This document shows, piece by piece, positions 45,018 through 53,905 of a DNA stretch of 64,000 nucleotides. This DNA comes from Pseudomonas wadenswilerensis. GTDB taxonomy: Bacteria > Pseudomonadota > Gammaproteobacteria > Pseudomonadales > Pseudomonadaceae. Under the pieces are notes generated by a model. That model searched no databases. It was not told the origin of the DNA and saw nothing but the letters and a program-made list of their open reading frames with translations. The stretch lies in the NCBI RefSeq assembly GCF_900497695.1, contig NZ_UIDD01000009.1:62001-126000 (forward strand), given 5' to 3'. The translations under genes and the position numbers were made by a program. Each line of letters starts with the position of its first letter. The first letter of the stretch is position 1.

Positions 45018-46799
45018 ATGACAGCGGACACCGCTATTTATATCCCGCCTTACAAGGCTGACGACCAGGATGTGGTCGTCGAACTGAACAACAAATTCGG
45101 CCCCGAAGCGTTCGTCGCCCAGGAAACCCGCACCGGCATGCCGGTGCTTTGGGTTACCCGCGAAAAACTCAAGGACGTGCTGGGTTTCCTGCGCCATGTC
45201 GCCAAGCCGTACAGCATGCTCTACGACCTGCATGGCGTCGACGAGCGCCTGCGCACCCAGCGCCGCGGCCTGCCGGGCGCAGACTTCAGCGTGTTCTACC
45301 ACCTGCTCTCGGTGGAGCGGAACAGCGACGTGATGATCAAGGTGGCCCTCAGCGAAGGCGACCTGAACCTGCCCACCGTCACCGGTATCTGGCCCAACGC
45401 CAACTGGTACGAGCGTGAAGTCTGGGACATGTTCGGCATCGACTTTGCCGGCCACCCGCACCTGACCCGGATCATGATGCCGCCGACCTGGGAAGGTCAC
45501 CCGCTGCGCAAGGACTACCCTGCCCGCGCCACCGAATTCGATCCGTACAGCCTGACCCTGGCCAAGCAGCAACTCGAGGAAGAAGCCGCACGCTTCAACC
45601 CTGAGGCCTGGGGCATGAAACGCCAGGGCACCAACGAGGACTACATGTTCCTCAACCTGGGCCCGAACCACCCTTCGGCCCACGGTGCCTTCCGTATCGT
45701 CCTGCAGCTGGACGGCGAAGAGATTGTCGACTGCGTCCCGGACATCGGCTACCACCACCGTGGCGCCGAGAAAATGGCCGAGCGTCAGTCCTGGCACAGC
45801 TTCATCCCCTACACCGACCGTATCGACTACCTCGGCGGGGTGATGAACAACCTGCCGTACGTACTGGCGGTGGAGAAGCTGGCCGGCATCCAGGTGCCGC
45901 AGAAGGTCGACGTGATCCGCATCATGCTCGCCGAGTTCTTCCGCATCACCAGCCACCTGCTGTTCCTGGGGACCTACATCCAGGACGTCGGCGCCATGAC
46001 CCCGGTGTTCTTCACCTTCACCGACCGTCAGCGCGCCTACACCGTGATCGAAGCCATCACCGGCTTCCGTCTGCACCCGGCCTGGTACCGCATCGGTGGT
46101 GTTGCCCACGACCTGCCGCGCGGCTGGGAAATACTGGTGAAGGACTTCGTCGACTGGCTGCCAAAGCGCCTCGACGAGTACACCAAGGCCGCCCTGCAGA
46201 ACAGCATCCTCAAGGGCCGGACCATCGGCGTTGCCCAGTACAACACCAAAGAGGCCCTGGAATGGGGCGTCACCGGTGCTGGCCTGCGTTCCACCGGTCT
46301 TGACTTCGACCTGCGCAAAGCCCGCCCTTACTCCGGCTACGAGAACTTCGAGTTCGAAGTGCCGCTGGCCCACAACGGCGATGCCTACGATCGCTGCATG
46401 GTCCGTGTCGAGGAGATGCGCCAGAGTATCCGCATCATCGACCAGTGCCTGCGCAACATGCCGGAAGGCCCGTATAAGGCGGATCACCCGCTGACCACGC
46501 CGCCGCCGAAAGAGCGCACCCTGCAGCACATCGAAACCCTGATCACTCACTTCCTGCAGGTTTCGTGGGGCCCGGTCATGCCGGCCAACGAATCCTTCCA
46601 GATGATCGAGGCGACCAAGGGCATCAACAGTTACTACCTGACGAGCGACGGCGGCACCATGAGCTACCGCACCCGGATCCGTACCCCGAGCTACCCGCAC
46701 CTGCAGCAGATCCCTTCGGTGATCCGCGGCAGCATGGTCGCGGACCTCATTGCGTACCTGGGCAGTATCGACTTCGTTATGGCTGACGTGGACCGCTAA
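45018..46799 (+). CDS. nuoC: NADH-quinone oxidoreductase fused subunits C and D
   Basis: A 593-residue NuoCD fusion as in E. coli. The NuoC part (1-180) contains EREVWDMFGIDFAGHPHLTR; the NuoD part includes LGPNHPSAHGAFRI (quinone-site His), GYHHRGAEKMAER and a C-terminus ending FVMADVDR. Forms the quinone-binding connecting module with NuoB. nuoE starts two bases after the stop. Confidence 0.96.
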   Translation: MTADTAIYIPPYKADDQDVVVELNNKFGPEAFVAQETRTGMPVLWVTREKLKDVLGFLRHVAKPYSMLYDLHGVDERLRTQRRGLPGADFSVFYHLLSVERNSDVMIKVALSEGDLNLPTVTGIWPNANWYEREVWDMFGIDFAGHPHLTRIMMPPTWEGHPLRKDYPARATEFDPYSLTLAKQQLEEEAARFNPEAWGMKRQGTNEDYMFLNLGPNHPSAHGAFRIVLQLDGEEIVDCVPDIGYHHRGAEKMAERQSWHSFIPYTDRIDYLGGVMNNLPYVLAVEKLAGIQVPQKVDVIRIMLAEFFRITSHLLFLGTYIQDVGAMTPVFFTFTDRQRAYTVIEAITGFRLHPAWYRIGGVAHDLPRGWEILVKDFVDWLPKRLDEYTKAALQNSILKGRTIGVAQYNTKEALEWGVTGAGLRSTGLDFDLRKARPYSGYENFEFEVPLAHNGDAYDRCMVRVEEMRQSIRIIDQCLRNMPEGPYKADHPLTTPPPKERTLQHIETLITHFLQVSWGPVMPANESFQMIEATKGINSYYLTSDGGTMSYRTRIRTPSYPHLQQIPSVIRGSMVADLIAYLGSIDFVMADVDR

Positions 46800-46801
46800 G
46801 C

Positions 46802-47299
46802 ATGAACAGCACGCTTATCCAAACCGACCGTTTCGCCCTGAGCGAAACCGAGCGCTCGGCCATCGAGCACGAGATGCATCACTACGAGGACCCGCGCGCG
46901 GCGTCCATCGAAGCCCTGAAGATCGTCCAGAAGGAACGCGGCTGGGTGCCGGACGGCGCCATCTACGCCATCGGCGAAGTGCTCGGCATTCCTGCCAGCG
47001 ACGTCGAAGGCGTGGCCACCTTCTATAGTCAGATCTTCCGTCAGCCGGTTGGCCGGCACATCATCCGCGTCTGCGACAGCATGGTCTGCTACATCGGCGG
47101 CCACGAGTCGGTGGTCAGCCAGATCCAGACCGAACTGGGCATCGGCCTGGGCCAGACCACCGCAGACGGGCGCTTCACCCTGCTGCCTGTGTGCTGCCTG
47201 GGTAACTGCGACAAGGCCCCGGCGCTGATGATCGACGACGACACCTTTGGCGACGTGCAGCCTGCTGGCGTCTCCAAGCTGCTGGAGGGTTACGTATGA
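46802..47299 (+). CDS. nuoE: NADH-quinone oxidoreductase subunit E
   Basis: A 165-residue thioredoxin-like subunit with the [2Fe-2S] cluster N1a: Cys91 and Cys96 (VCDSMVCYIGG) and Cys132 and Cys136 (CCLGNCDKAPA). Its stop overlaps the nuoF start (ATGA). Confidence 0.95.
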   Translation: MNSTLIQTDRFALSETERSAIEHEMHHYEDPRAASIEALKIVQKERGWVPDGAIYAIGEVLGIPASDVEGVATFYSQIFRQPVGRHIIRVCDSMVCYIGGHESVVSQIQTELGIGLGQTTADGRFTLLPVCCLGNCDKAPALMIDDDTFGDVQPAGVSKLLEGYV

Positions 47300-48669
47300 C
47301 CATCACTTCCTTCGGCCCGGCCAACCGCATTGCGCGCTCGGCTGAAACCCATCCGCTGACCTGGCGCCTGCGTGACGACGGCGAGCCGGTCTGGCTCGAC
47401 GAGTACCAGGCCAAGGACGGCTACGCCGCCGCCCGCAAGGCCCTGGCGCAGATGTCCCAGGACGATATCGTCCAGACCGTGAAAGATTCCGGCCTCAAGG
47501 GCCGTGGCGGTGCGGGTTTCCCGACCGGCGTCAAATGGGGCCTGATGCCCAAAGACGAATCCATGAACATCCGCTACCTGCTGTGCAACGCGGACGAAAT
47601 GGAGCCCAACACCTGGAAAGACCGCATGCTGATGGAGCAACAGCCCCATCTGCTGATCGAAGGCATGCTGATCAGCGCCCGCGCGCTGAAAGCCTACCGC
47701 GGCTACATCTTCCTGCGTGGCGAATACACCACCGCAGCGCGCAACCTCAACCGTGCGGTCGAGGAAGCCAAGGCTGCAGGCCTTTTGGGCAAGAACATCC
47801 TCGGCAGCGGCTTCGACTTCGAGCTGTTCGTCCACACCGGTGCCGGGCGCTACATCTGCGGTGAAGAAACCGCACTGATCAACTCCCTCGAAGGCCGCCG
47901 CGCCAACCCGCGCTCCAAGCCGCCCTTCCCTGCCGCCGTTGGCGTGTGGGGCAAGCCGACCTGCGTGAACAACGTCGAGACCCTGTGCAACGTGCCGGCC
48001 ATCGTCGGCAACGGCATCGACTGGTACAAGTCGCTGGCCCGCGAAGGCAGTGAAGACCACGGCACCAAGCTGATGGGCTTCTCCGGCAAGGTCAAGAACC
48101 CGGGCCTGTGGGAACTGCCGTTCGGCGTCAGCGCCCGCGAGCTGTTCGAAGACTACGCCGGCGGCATGCGCGATGGCTTCAAGCTCAAGTGCTGGCAGCC
48201 AGGCGGCGCCGGTACCGGTTTCCTGCTGCCCGAGCACCTGGATGCGCAAATGTACGCCGGTGGCATCGCCAAGGTCGGCACCCGTATGGGTACCGGCCTG
48301 GCCATGGCCGTGGACGACAGCGTCAACATGGTCTCGCTGCTGCGCAACATGGAAGAGTTCTTTGCCCGTGAATCCTGTGGCTTCTGCACCCCGTGCCGCG
48401 ACGGCCTGCCGTGGAGCGTCAAGCTCCTGCGCGCCCTCGAACAAGGCCAGGGCCAGCAGGGCGACATCGAGACCCTGCTGGGTCTGGTCGGTTTCCTCGG
48501 CCCAGGCAAGACCTTCTGTGCACACGCACCGGGCGCCGTTGAGCCGCTGGGTAGCGCGATCAAGTACTTCCGCCCTGAGTTCGAGGCTGGCATCGCCAGC
48601 CAGGCACCGGCTGCTGCCGCTGCCGGCCTGCGCCCGGACCTGGCGAAGCCGATCGTCGTCGGCGCATAA
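47296..48669 (+). CDS. nuoF: NADH-quinone oxidoreductase subunit F
   Basis: A 457-residue NADH- and FMN-binding subunit. FMN/NADH region: GRGGAGFPTGVKWG and GAGRYICGEETALINSLEG. The 4Fe-4S cluster N3 is bound by ESCGFCTPCRDG and the Cys in KTFCAHAPG. Confidence 0.96.
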   Translation: MTITSFGPANRIARSAETHPLTWRLRDDGEPVWLDEYQAKDGYAAARKALAQMSQDDIVQTVKDSGLKGRGGAGFPTGVKWGLMPKDESMNIRYLLCNADEMEPNTWKDRMLMEQQPHLLIEGMLISARALKAYRGYIFLRGEYTTAARNLNRAVEEAKAAGLLGKNILGSGFDFELFVHTGAGRYICGEETALINSLEGRRANPRSKPPFPAAVGVWGKPTCVNNVETLCNVPAIVGNGIDWYKSLAREGSEDHGTKLMGFSGKVKNPGLWELPFGVSARELFEDYAGGMRDGFKLKCWQPGGAGTGFLLPEHLDAQMYAGGIAKVGTRMGTGLAMAVDDSVNMVSLLRNMEEFFARESCGFCTPCRDGLPWSVKLLRALEQGQGQQGDIETLLGLVGFLGPGKTFCAHAPGAVEPLGSAIKYFRPEFEAGIASQAPAAAAAGLRPDLAKPIVVGA

Positions 48670-48803
48670 CGAATAACAACGCGGGCGGTCCGTGCCGCCC
48701 GCTTGCCTGCTCAGCTCGCCCGGGGACACCTGTCGCGGGCTGCAGGCACACAGATTTCCATTAGCCACGCCCGCAGACGCGGGCCAACGAAGAACTTTGA
48801 ACC

Positions 48804-51518
48804 ATGGCCACTATCCACGTAGACGGCAAAGAGCTCGAAGTCAACGGCGCAGACAACCTGTTACAGGCGTGTCTGTCGCTCGGCCTCGACATCCCCTATT
48901 TCTGCTGGCACCCGGCGCTCGGTAGCGTCGGTGCCTGCCGCCAGTGTGCGGTCAAGCAGTACACCGACGAGAACGACACCCGTGGTCGCATCGTCATGTC
49001 CTGCATGACCCCTGCCACCGATGGCAGCTGGATTTCCATCGAAGACGAAGAAGCCAAGGTATTCCGTGCCAGCGTCGTCGAATGGCTGATGACCAACCAC
49101 CCGCACGACTGCCCGGTGTGCGAGGAAGGCGGTCACTGCCACCTGCAAGACATGACGGTCATGACCGGCCACAACGAGCGCCGCTACCGTTTCACCAAGC
49201 GTACCCACCAGAACCAGGAGCTCGGCCCGTTCATCGCCCACGAGATGAACCGCTGCATCGCCTGCTACCGTTGCGTGCGTTACTACAAGGACTACGCCGG
49301 CGGTACCGACCTGGGCGTATTCGGTGCCCACGACAACGTCTACTTCGGTCGCGTTGAAGACGGTACCCTCGAGAGCGAGTTCTCCGGCAACCTCACCGAG
49401 GTCTGCCCGACCGGTGTGTTCACCGACAAGACCCACTCCGAGCGCTACAACCGTAAATGGGACATGCAGTTCGCCCCGAGCATCTGCCATGGCTGCTCCA
49501 GCGGTTGCAACATCAGCCCGGGTGAGCGTTACGGCGAACTGCGCCGGATCGAGAACCGCTTCAACGGTTCGGTCAACCAGTACTTCCTCTGCGACCGTGG
49601 CCGTTTCGGCTATGGCTACGTCAACCGCACCGACCGTCCACGTCAGCCACTGCTGGCCGACGGCACCAAGCTGAGCCTGGATGCCGCCCTGGACAAGGCT
49701 GCGGACATGCTGCGCGGGCGCAATATCGTCGGTATCGGCTCGCCGCGCGCCAGCCTCGAAAGCAACTACGGCCTGCGCGAACTGGTCGGTGCCGAGCACT
49801 TCTACTCGGGTATGGAAGCCGGTGAGCTGGCCCGCGTACGCCTGGCCCTGCAAGTGCTCAACGACAGCCCGCTGCCGGTCCCGACCCTGCGCGACATGGA
49901 AGACCATGACGCGGTGTTCGTACTTGGCGAAGACCTGACCCAGACCGCCGCCCGTGTGGCCCTGGCCCTGCGTCAGTCGGTCAAGGGCAAGGCCGAAGCC
50001 ATGGCCGATGCCATGCGCGTTCAGCCTTGGCTCGATGCCGCGGTGAAGAACATCGGCCAGCACGCCATGTACCCGCTGTTTATCGCAAGCCTGGCCGAAA
50101 CCAAGCTCGATGACGTCGCCGAAGAGTGCGTGCACGCAGCGCCGGACGACCTGGCCCGCATCGGTTTCGCCGTGGCCCATGCCATCGACCCGAGCGCCCC
50201 TGCCGTCGACGGCCTGGACGCCGAAGCCCTGGCCCTGGCCAAGCGCATCGCCGACGCCCTGGTGGCCGCCAACCGTCCGCTGGTGGTTGCCGGTACCTCG
50301 CTGGGTTCCAGCGCCCTGATCGAAGCCGCGGCCAACATCGCCAAGGCCCTGAAGCTGCGCGAGAAGAACGGTTCCCTGAGCCTGGTGGTGCCTGAGGCCA
50401 ACAGCCTCGGCTTGGCCATGCTCGGTGGCGAGTCGATCGATGCCGCGCTGGACGCAGTGATCGAAGGCAAGGCCGACGCCATCGTCGTGATGGAAAACGA
50501 CCTGTACAGCCGCGTTGCCGCTGCCAAGGTCGACGCTGCCCTGGCCGCTGCCAAAGTCGTAATCGTTGCCGATCACCAGAAGACCGCTACCACCGACCGC
50601 GCCCACCTGGTGCTGCCGGCGGCGTCCTTCGCCGAAGGCGACGGTACCCTGGTCAGCCTGGAAGGCCGTGCCCAGCGCTTCTTCCAGGTGTTCGACCCTA
50701 CCTACCTGGACAGCAGCATCCTGGTTCACGAAGGCTGGCGCTGGATGCACGCCCTGCGTGCCACCCTGCTCAACAAGCCGGTCGACTGGACCCAGCTGGA
50801 CCACGTCACCAGCGCCTGCGCCGCTGCCGCGCCGCAACTGACCGGCATCGTCAACGCCGCACCGTCCGCTTCGTTCCGCATCAAGGGCATGAAGCTTGCG
50901 CGTGAGCCGCTGCGCTACTCCGGCCGTACCGCCATGCGCGCCGACATCAGCGTGCACGAGCCGCGTACCCCGCAAGACAAGGACTCCGCATTCGCCTTCT
51001 CCATGGAAGGTTACTCGGGTTCGGCCGAACCGCGCTCGCAAGTGCCGTTCGCCTGGTCGCCGGGCTGGAACTCGCCGCAAGCCTGGAACAAGTTCCAGGA
51101 CGAGGTCGGTGGTCACCTGCGCGCAGGCGACCCGGGCACCCGCCTGATCGAAACCCAGGGCGACAAGCTGAACTGGTTCGCCAGCGTTCCGGCAGCCTTC
51201 GCCCCGGCCCGCGGCACCTGGCAGGCCGTACCGTTCTACCACCTGTTCGGCAGCGAAGAGAACTCTTCGCGCGCAGCGCCGGTGCAGGAGCGCATCCCGC
51301 AAGCCTACGTGGCCCTGGCCAAGTCCGAAGCCGACCGCCTGGGTGTCAACGACGGCGCCCTGCTCAGCCTGAACGTGGCAGGCGTGACCCTGCGTCTGCC
51401 GCTGCGCATCAATGAAGAACTGGGCGCAGGCCTGGTTGCCCTGCCGAAAGGCCTGGCCGGCATTCCGCCAGCCATCTTCGGTGCATCCGTCGAAGGCCTG
51501 CAGGAGGCAGCACAATGA
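48804..51518 (+). CDS. nuoG: NADH-quinone oxidoreductase subunit G
   Basis: A 904-residue subunit. The N-terminal ferredoxin-like part carries a [2Fe-2S] cluster (FCWHPALGSVGACRQCAVK). Next are the His/Cys set HDCPVCEEGGHC and CIACYRCVRYYKD, then a molybdopterin-oxidoreductase-like body with an added cluster motif ICHGCSSGCNISPGE (cluster N7 type). It ends overlapping nuoH (ATGA). The 134-base gap after nuoF is GC-rich without a clear signal. Confidence 0.96.
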   Translation: MATIHVDGKELEVNGADNLLQACLSLGLDIPYFCWHPALGSVGACRQCAVKQYTDENDTRGRIVMSCMTPATDGSWISIEDEEAKVFRASVVEWLMTNHPHDCPVCEEGGHCHLQDMTVMTGHNERRYRFTKRTHQNQELGPFIAHEMNRCIACYRCVRYYKDYAGGTDLGVFGAHDNVYFGRVEDGTLESEFSGNLTEVCPTGVFTDKTHSERYNRKWDMQFAPSICHGCSSGCNISPGERYGELRRIENRFNGSVNQYFLCDRGRFGYGYVNRTDRPRQPLLADGTKLSLDAALDKAADMLRGRNIVGIGSPRASLESNYGLRELVGAEHFYSGMEAGELARVRLALQVLNDSPLPVPTLRDMEDHDAVFVLGEDLTQTAARVALALRQSVKGKAEAMADAMRVQPWLDAAVKNIGQHAMYPLFIASLAETKLDDVAEECVHAAPDDLARIGFAVAHAIDPSAPAVDGLDAEALALAKRIADALVAANRPLVVAGTSLGSSALIEAAANIAKALKLREKNGSLSLVVPEANSLGLAMLGGESIDAALDAVIEGKADAIVVMENDLYSRVAAAKVDAALAAAKVVIVADHQKTATTDRAHLVLPAASFAEGDGTLVSLEGRAQRFFQVFDPTYLDSSILVHEGWRWMHALRATLLNKPVDWTQLDHVTSACAAAAPQLTGIVNAAPSASFRIKGMKLAREPLRYSGRTAMRADISVHEPRTPQDKDSAFAFSMEGYSGSAEPRSQVPFAWSPGWNSPQAWNKFQDEVGGHLRAGDPGTRLIETQGDKLNWFASVPAAFAPARGTWQAVPFYHLFGSEENSSRAAPVQERIPQAYVALAKSEADRLGVNDGALLSLNVAGVTLRLPLRINEELGAGLVALPKGLAGIPPAIFGASVEGLQEAAQ

Positions 51519-52522
51519 CCTGGTTCACCCCTGAAGTGATCGATGTGATCATCACCGTCATCAAGGCCATCGTGGTCTTGCTGGCCGTGGTGGTCTGCGG
51601 TGCGCTGCTCAGCTTCGTCGAGCGGCGCCTGCTGGGCTGGTGGCAGGACCGTTACGGTCCGAACCGCGTCGGCCCGTTCGGCATGTTCCAGATCGCAGCC
51701 GACATGCTGAAAATGTTCTTCAAGGAAGACTGGAACCCGCCCTTCGTCGACAAGGTGATCTTCACCCTGGCGCCAGTGGTGGCCATGAGCGCCTTGCTGA
51801 TCGCCTTCGCGATCATCCCGATCACCCCGACCTGGGGTGTCGCGGACCTGAACATCGGCCTGCTGTTCTTCTTCGCCATGGCCGGTCTGTCGGTCTACGC
51901 CGTGCTGTTCGCCGGCTGGTCGTCGAACAACAAGTACGCCCTGCTCGGCAGCCTGCGGGCCTCGGCCCAGACCGTGTCGTACGAAGTGTTCATGGGCCTG
52001 GCGCTGATGGGCATCGTGGCCCAGGTCGGCTCGTTCAACATGCGCGACATCGTTGACTACCAGGCCCAGAACCTGTGGTTCATCATTCCGCAGTTCTTCG
52101 GCTTCTGCACCTTCTTCATCGCTGGCGTCGCCGTGACTCACCGTCACCCGTTCGACCAGCCGGAAGCGGAACAGGAACTGGCCGACGGTTACCACATTGA
52201 ATATGCCGGCATGAAATGGGGCATGTTCTTCGTCGGTGAGTACATCGGCATCATCCTGATCTCGGCGCTGCTGGTAACCCTGTTCTTCGGCGGCTGGCAC
52301 GGCCCGTTCGGCATCCTGCCGCAACTGTCGTTCGTCTGGTTCGCCCTGAAGACCGCGTTCTTCATCATGCTGTTCATCCTGCTGCGCGCCTCGATCCCGC
52401 GCCCGCGCTATGACCAGGTGATGGACTTCAGCTGGAAGTTCTGCCTGCCGCTGACCCTGATCAATTTGCTGGTGACCGCTGCGCTCGTGTTGCTCAACAC
52501 GCCAGCTGTTGCGGCCCAGTGA
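51515..52522 (+). CDS. nuoH: NADH-quinone oxidoreductase subunit H
   Basis: A 335-residue membrane subunit with eight helices at the junction with the peripheral arm. Conserved: ERRLLGWWQDRYGPNRVGPF, AVLFAGWSSNNKYALLGSLR and HRHPFDQPEAEQELADGY, which line the quinone tunnel. Confidence 0.96.
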   Translation: MTWFTPEVIDVIITVIKAIVVLLAVVVCGALLSFVERRLLGWWQDRYGPNRVGPFGMFQIAADMLKMFFKEDWNPPFVDKVIFTLAPVVAMSALLIAFAIIPITPTWGVADLNIGLLFFFAMAGLSVYAVLFAGWSSNNKYALLGSLRASAQTVSYEVFMGLALMGIVAQVGSFNMRDIVDYQAQNLWFIIPQFFGFCTFFIAGVAVTHRHPFDQPEAEQELADGYHIEYAGMKWGMFFVGEYIGIILISALLVTLFFGGWHGPFGILPQLSFVWFALKTAFFIMLFILLRASIPRPRYDQVMDFSWKFCLPLTLINLLVTAALVLLNTPAVAAQ

Positions 52523-52533
52523 GGATTTGACCC

Positions 52534-53082
52534 ATGTTCAAATATATTGGCGACATCGTTAAGGGCACTGGCACCCAGCTGCGCAGCCTGGTGATGGTGT
52601 TCTCTCACGGTTTTCGCAAACGTGACACCCTGCAATACCCGGAAGAGCCGGTCTACCTGCCGCCACGCTACCGTGGCCGCATCGTCCTGACCCGCGACCC
52701 GGATGGCGAAGAGCGCTGTGTAGCGTGCAACCTGTGTGCCGTGGCCTGCCCGGTCGGTTGCATCTCGCTGCAGAAAGCCGAAACAGAAGACGGTCGTTGG
52801 TACCCGGAGTTCTTCCGCATCAACTTCTCCCGTTGCATTTTCTGTGGCCTCTGCGAGGAAGCCTGCCCGACCACCGCGATCCAGCTCACGCCGGATTTCG
52901 AAATGGCCGAGTTCAAACGTCAGGACCTGGTTTACGAGAAAGAAGATCTGCTGATCTCCGGCCCCGGCAAGAACCCTGACTACAACTTCTACCGTGTTGC
53001 AGGTATGGCTGTTGCCGGCAAGCCGAAAGGCGCCGCGCAGAACGAAGCCGAGCCGATCAACGTGAAGAGCTTGCTCCCTTAA
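52534..53082 (+). CDS. nuoI: NADH-quinone oxidoreductase subunit I
   Basis: A 182-residue subunit with two 4Fe-4S clusters (N6a, N6b): CVACNLCAVACPVGCI and CIFCGLCEEACPTTAI. It links the NADH arm to NuoB. Confidence 0.96.
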   Translation: MFKYIGDIVKGTGTQLRSLVMVFSHGFRKRDTLQYPEEPVYLPPRYRGRIVLTRDPDGEERCVACNLCAVACPVGCISLQKAETEDGRWYPEFFRINFSRCIFCGLCEEACPTTAIQLTPDFEMAEFKRQDLVYEKEDLLISGPGKNPDYNFYRVAGMAVAGKPKGAAQNEAEPINVKSLLP

Positions 53083-53091
53083 GGAAGAAAG

Positions 53092-53592
53092 ATGGAATTC
53101 GCTTTCTATTTCGCATCCGGTGTCGCTGTGGTGTCCACCCTTCGGGTGATCACCAACACCAACCCCGTGCACGCCCTGCTCTACCTGATCATTTCGCTGA
53201 TCTCCGTGGCGATGACCTTCTTCGCCCTCGGCGCTCCGTTCGCCGGTGTCCTGGAAGTGATCGCCTATGCTGGCGCCATCATGGTGCTGTTCGTCTTCGT
53301 GGTGATGATGCTCAACCTCGGGCCGGCTTCGGTCGCCCAGGAACGCGGCTGGCTCAAGCCGGGCATCTGGCTCGGCCCGGTGGTGCTTGGTGCACTGCTG
53401 CTGGTCGAGCTGCTGTACGTGCTGTTCGTCAGCGAAAGCGGTGCCGGCATCGGCCACACCACCGTTGACGCCAAGGCCGTCGGCATCAGCCTGTTCGGCC
53501 CTTACCTGCTGGTGGTGGAACTGGCCTCGATGCTGCTGCTCGCCGCGGCGGTGACGGCTTTCCATCTCGGCCGCAACGAGGCGAAGGAGTAA
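53092..53592 (+). CDS. nuoJ: NADH-quinone oxidoreductase subunit J
   Basis: A 166-residue membrane subunit with five helices; the third has the typical FAGVLEVIAYAGAIMVLFVF. AAGGAAG precedes the ATG. nuoK starts four bases after the stop. Confidence 0.94.
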   Translation: MEFAFYFASGVAVVSTLRVITNTNPVHALLYLIISLISVAMTFFALGAPFAGVLEVIAYAGAIMVLFVFVVMMLNLGPASVAQERGWLKPGIWLGPVVLGALLLVELLYVLFVSESGAGIGHTTVDAKAVGISLFGPYLLVVELASMLLLAAAVTAFHLGRNEAKE

Positions 53593-53596
53593 TCAC

Positions 53597-53905
53597 ATGC
53601 CAGCAATTCCTCTCGAACATGGTTTGGCCGTCGCCGGCATCCTGTTCTGCCTCGGCCTGGTAGGCCTGATGGTGCGCCGCAACATTCTTTTCGTGCTGAT
53701 GAGCCTGGAAATCATGATGAACGCCTCGGCACTGGCCTTCATCGTCGCTGGCAGCCGCTGGGCACAGCCGGATGGGCAGATCATGTTCATCCTGGTGATC
53801 AGCCTGGCAGCGGCCGAGGCCAGTATCGGCCTGGCGATCCTGTTGCAGCTGTATCGCCGCTTCCACACTCTCGATATCGATGCAGCCAGTGAGATGCGCG
53901 GATGA
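53597..53905 (+). CDS. nuoK: NADH-quinone oxidoreductase subunit K
   Basis: A 102-residue three-helix subunit, MrpC-like. The buried glutamates used in proton transfer are in MSLEIMMNASALAF and AAAEASIGLAI. The stop overlaps the nuoL start (ATGA). Confidence 0.95.
   Translation: MPAIPLEHGLAVAGILFCLGLVGLMVRRNILFVLMSLEIMMNASALAFIVAGSRWAQPDGQIMFILVISLAAAEASIGLAILLQLYRRFHTLDIDAASEMRG

Noticed and set aside
48861..51515. An 884-codon minus-strand frame opposite nuoG
   Set aside because: Antisense shadow of nuoG without any recognisable motif.
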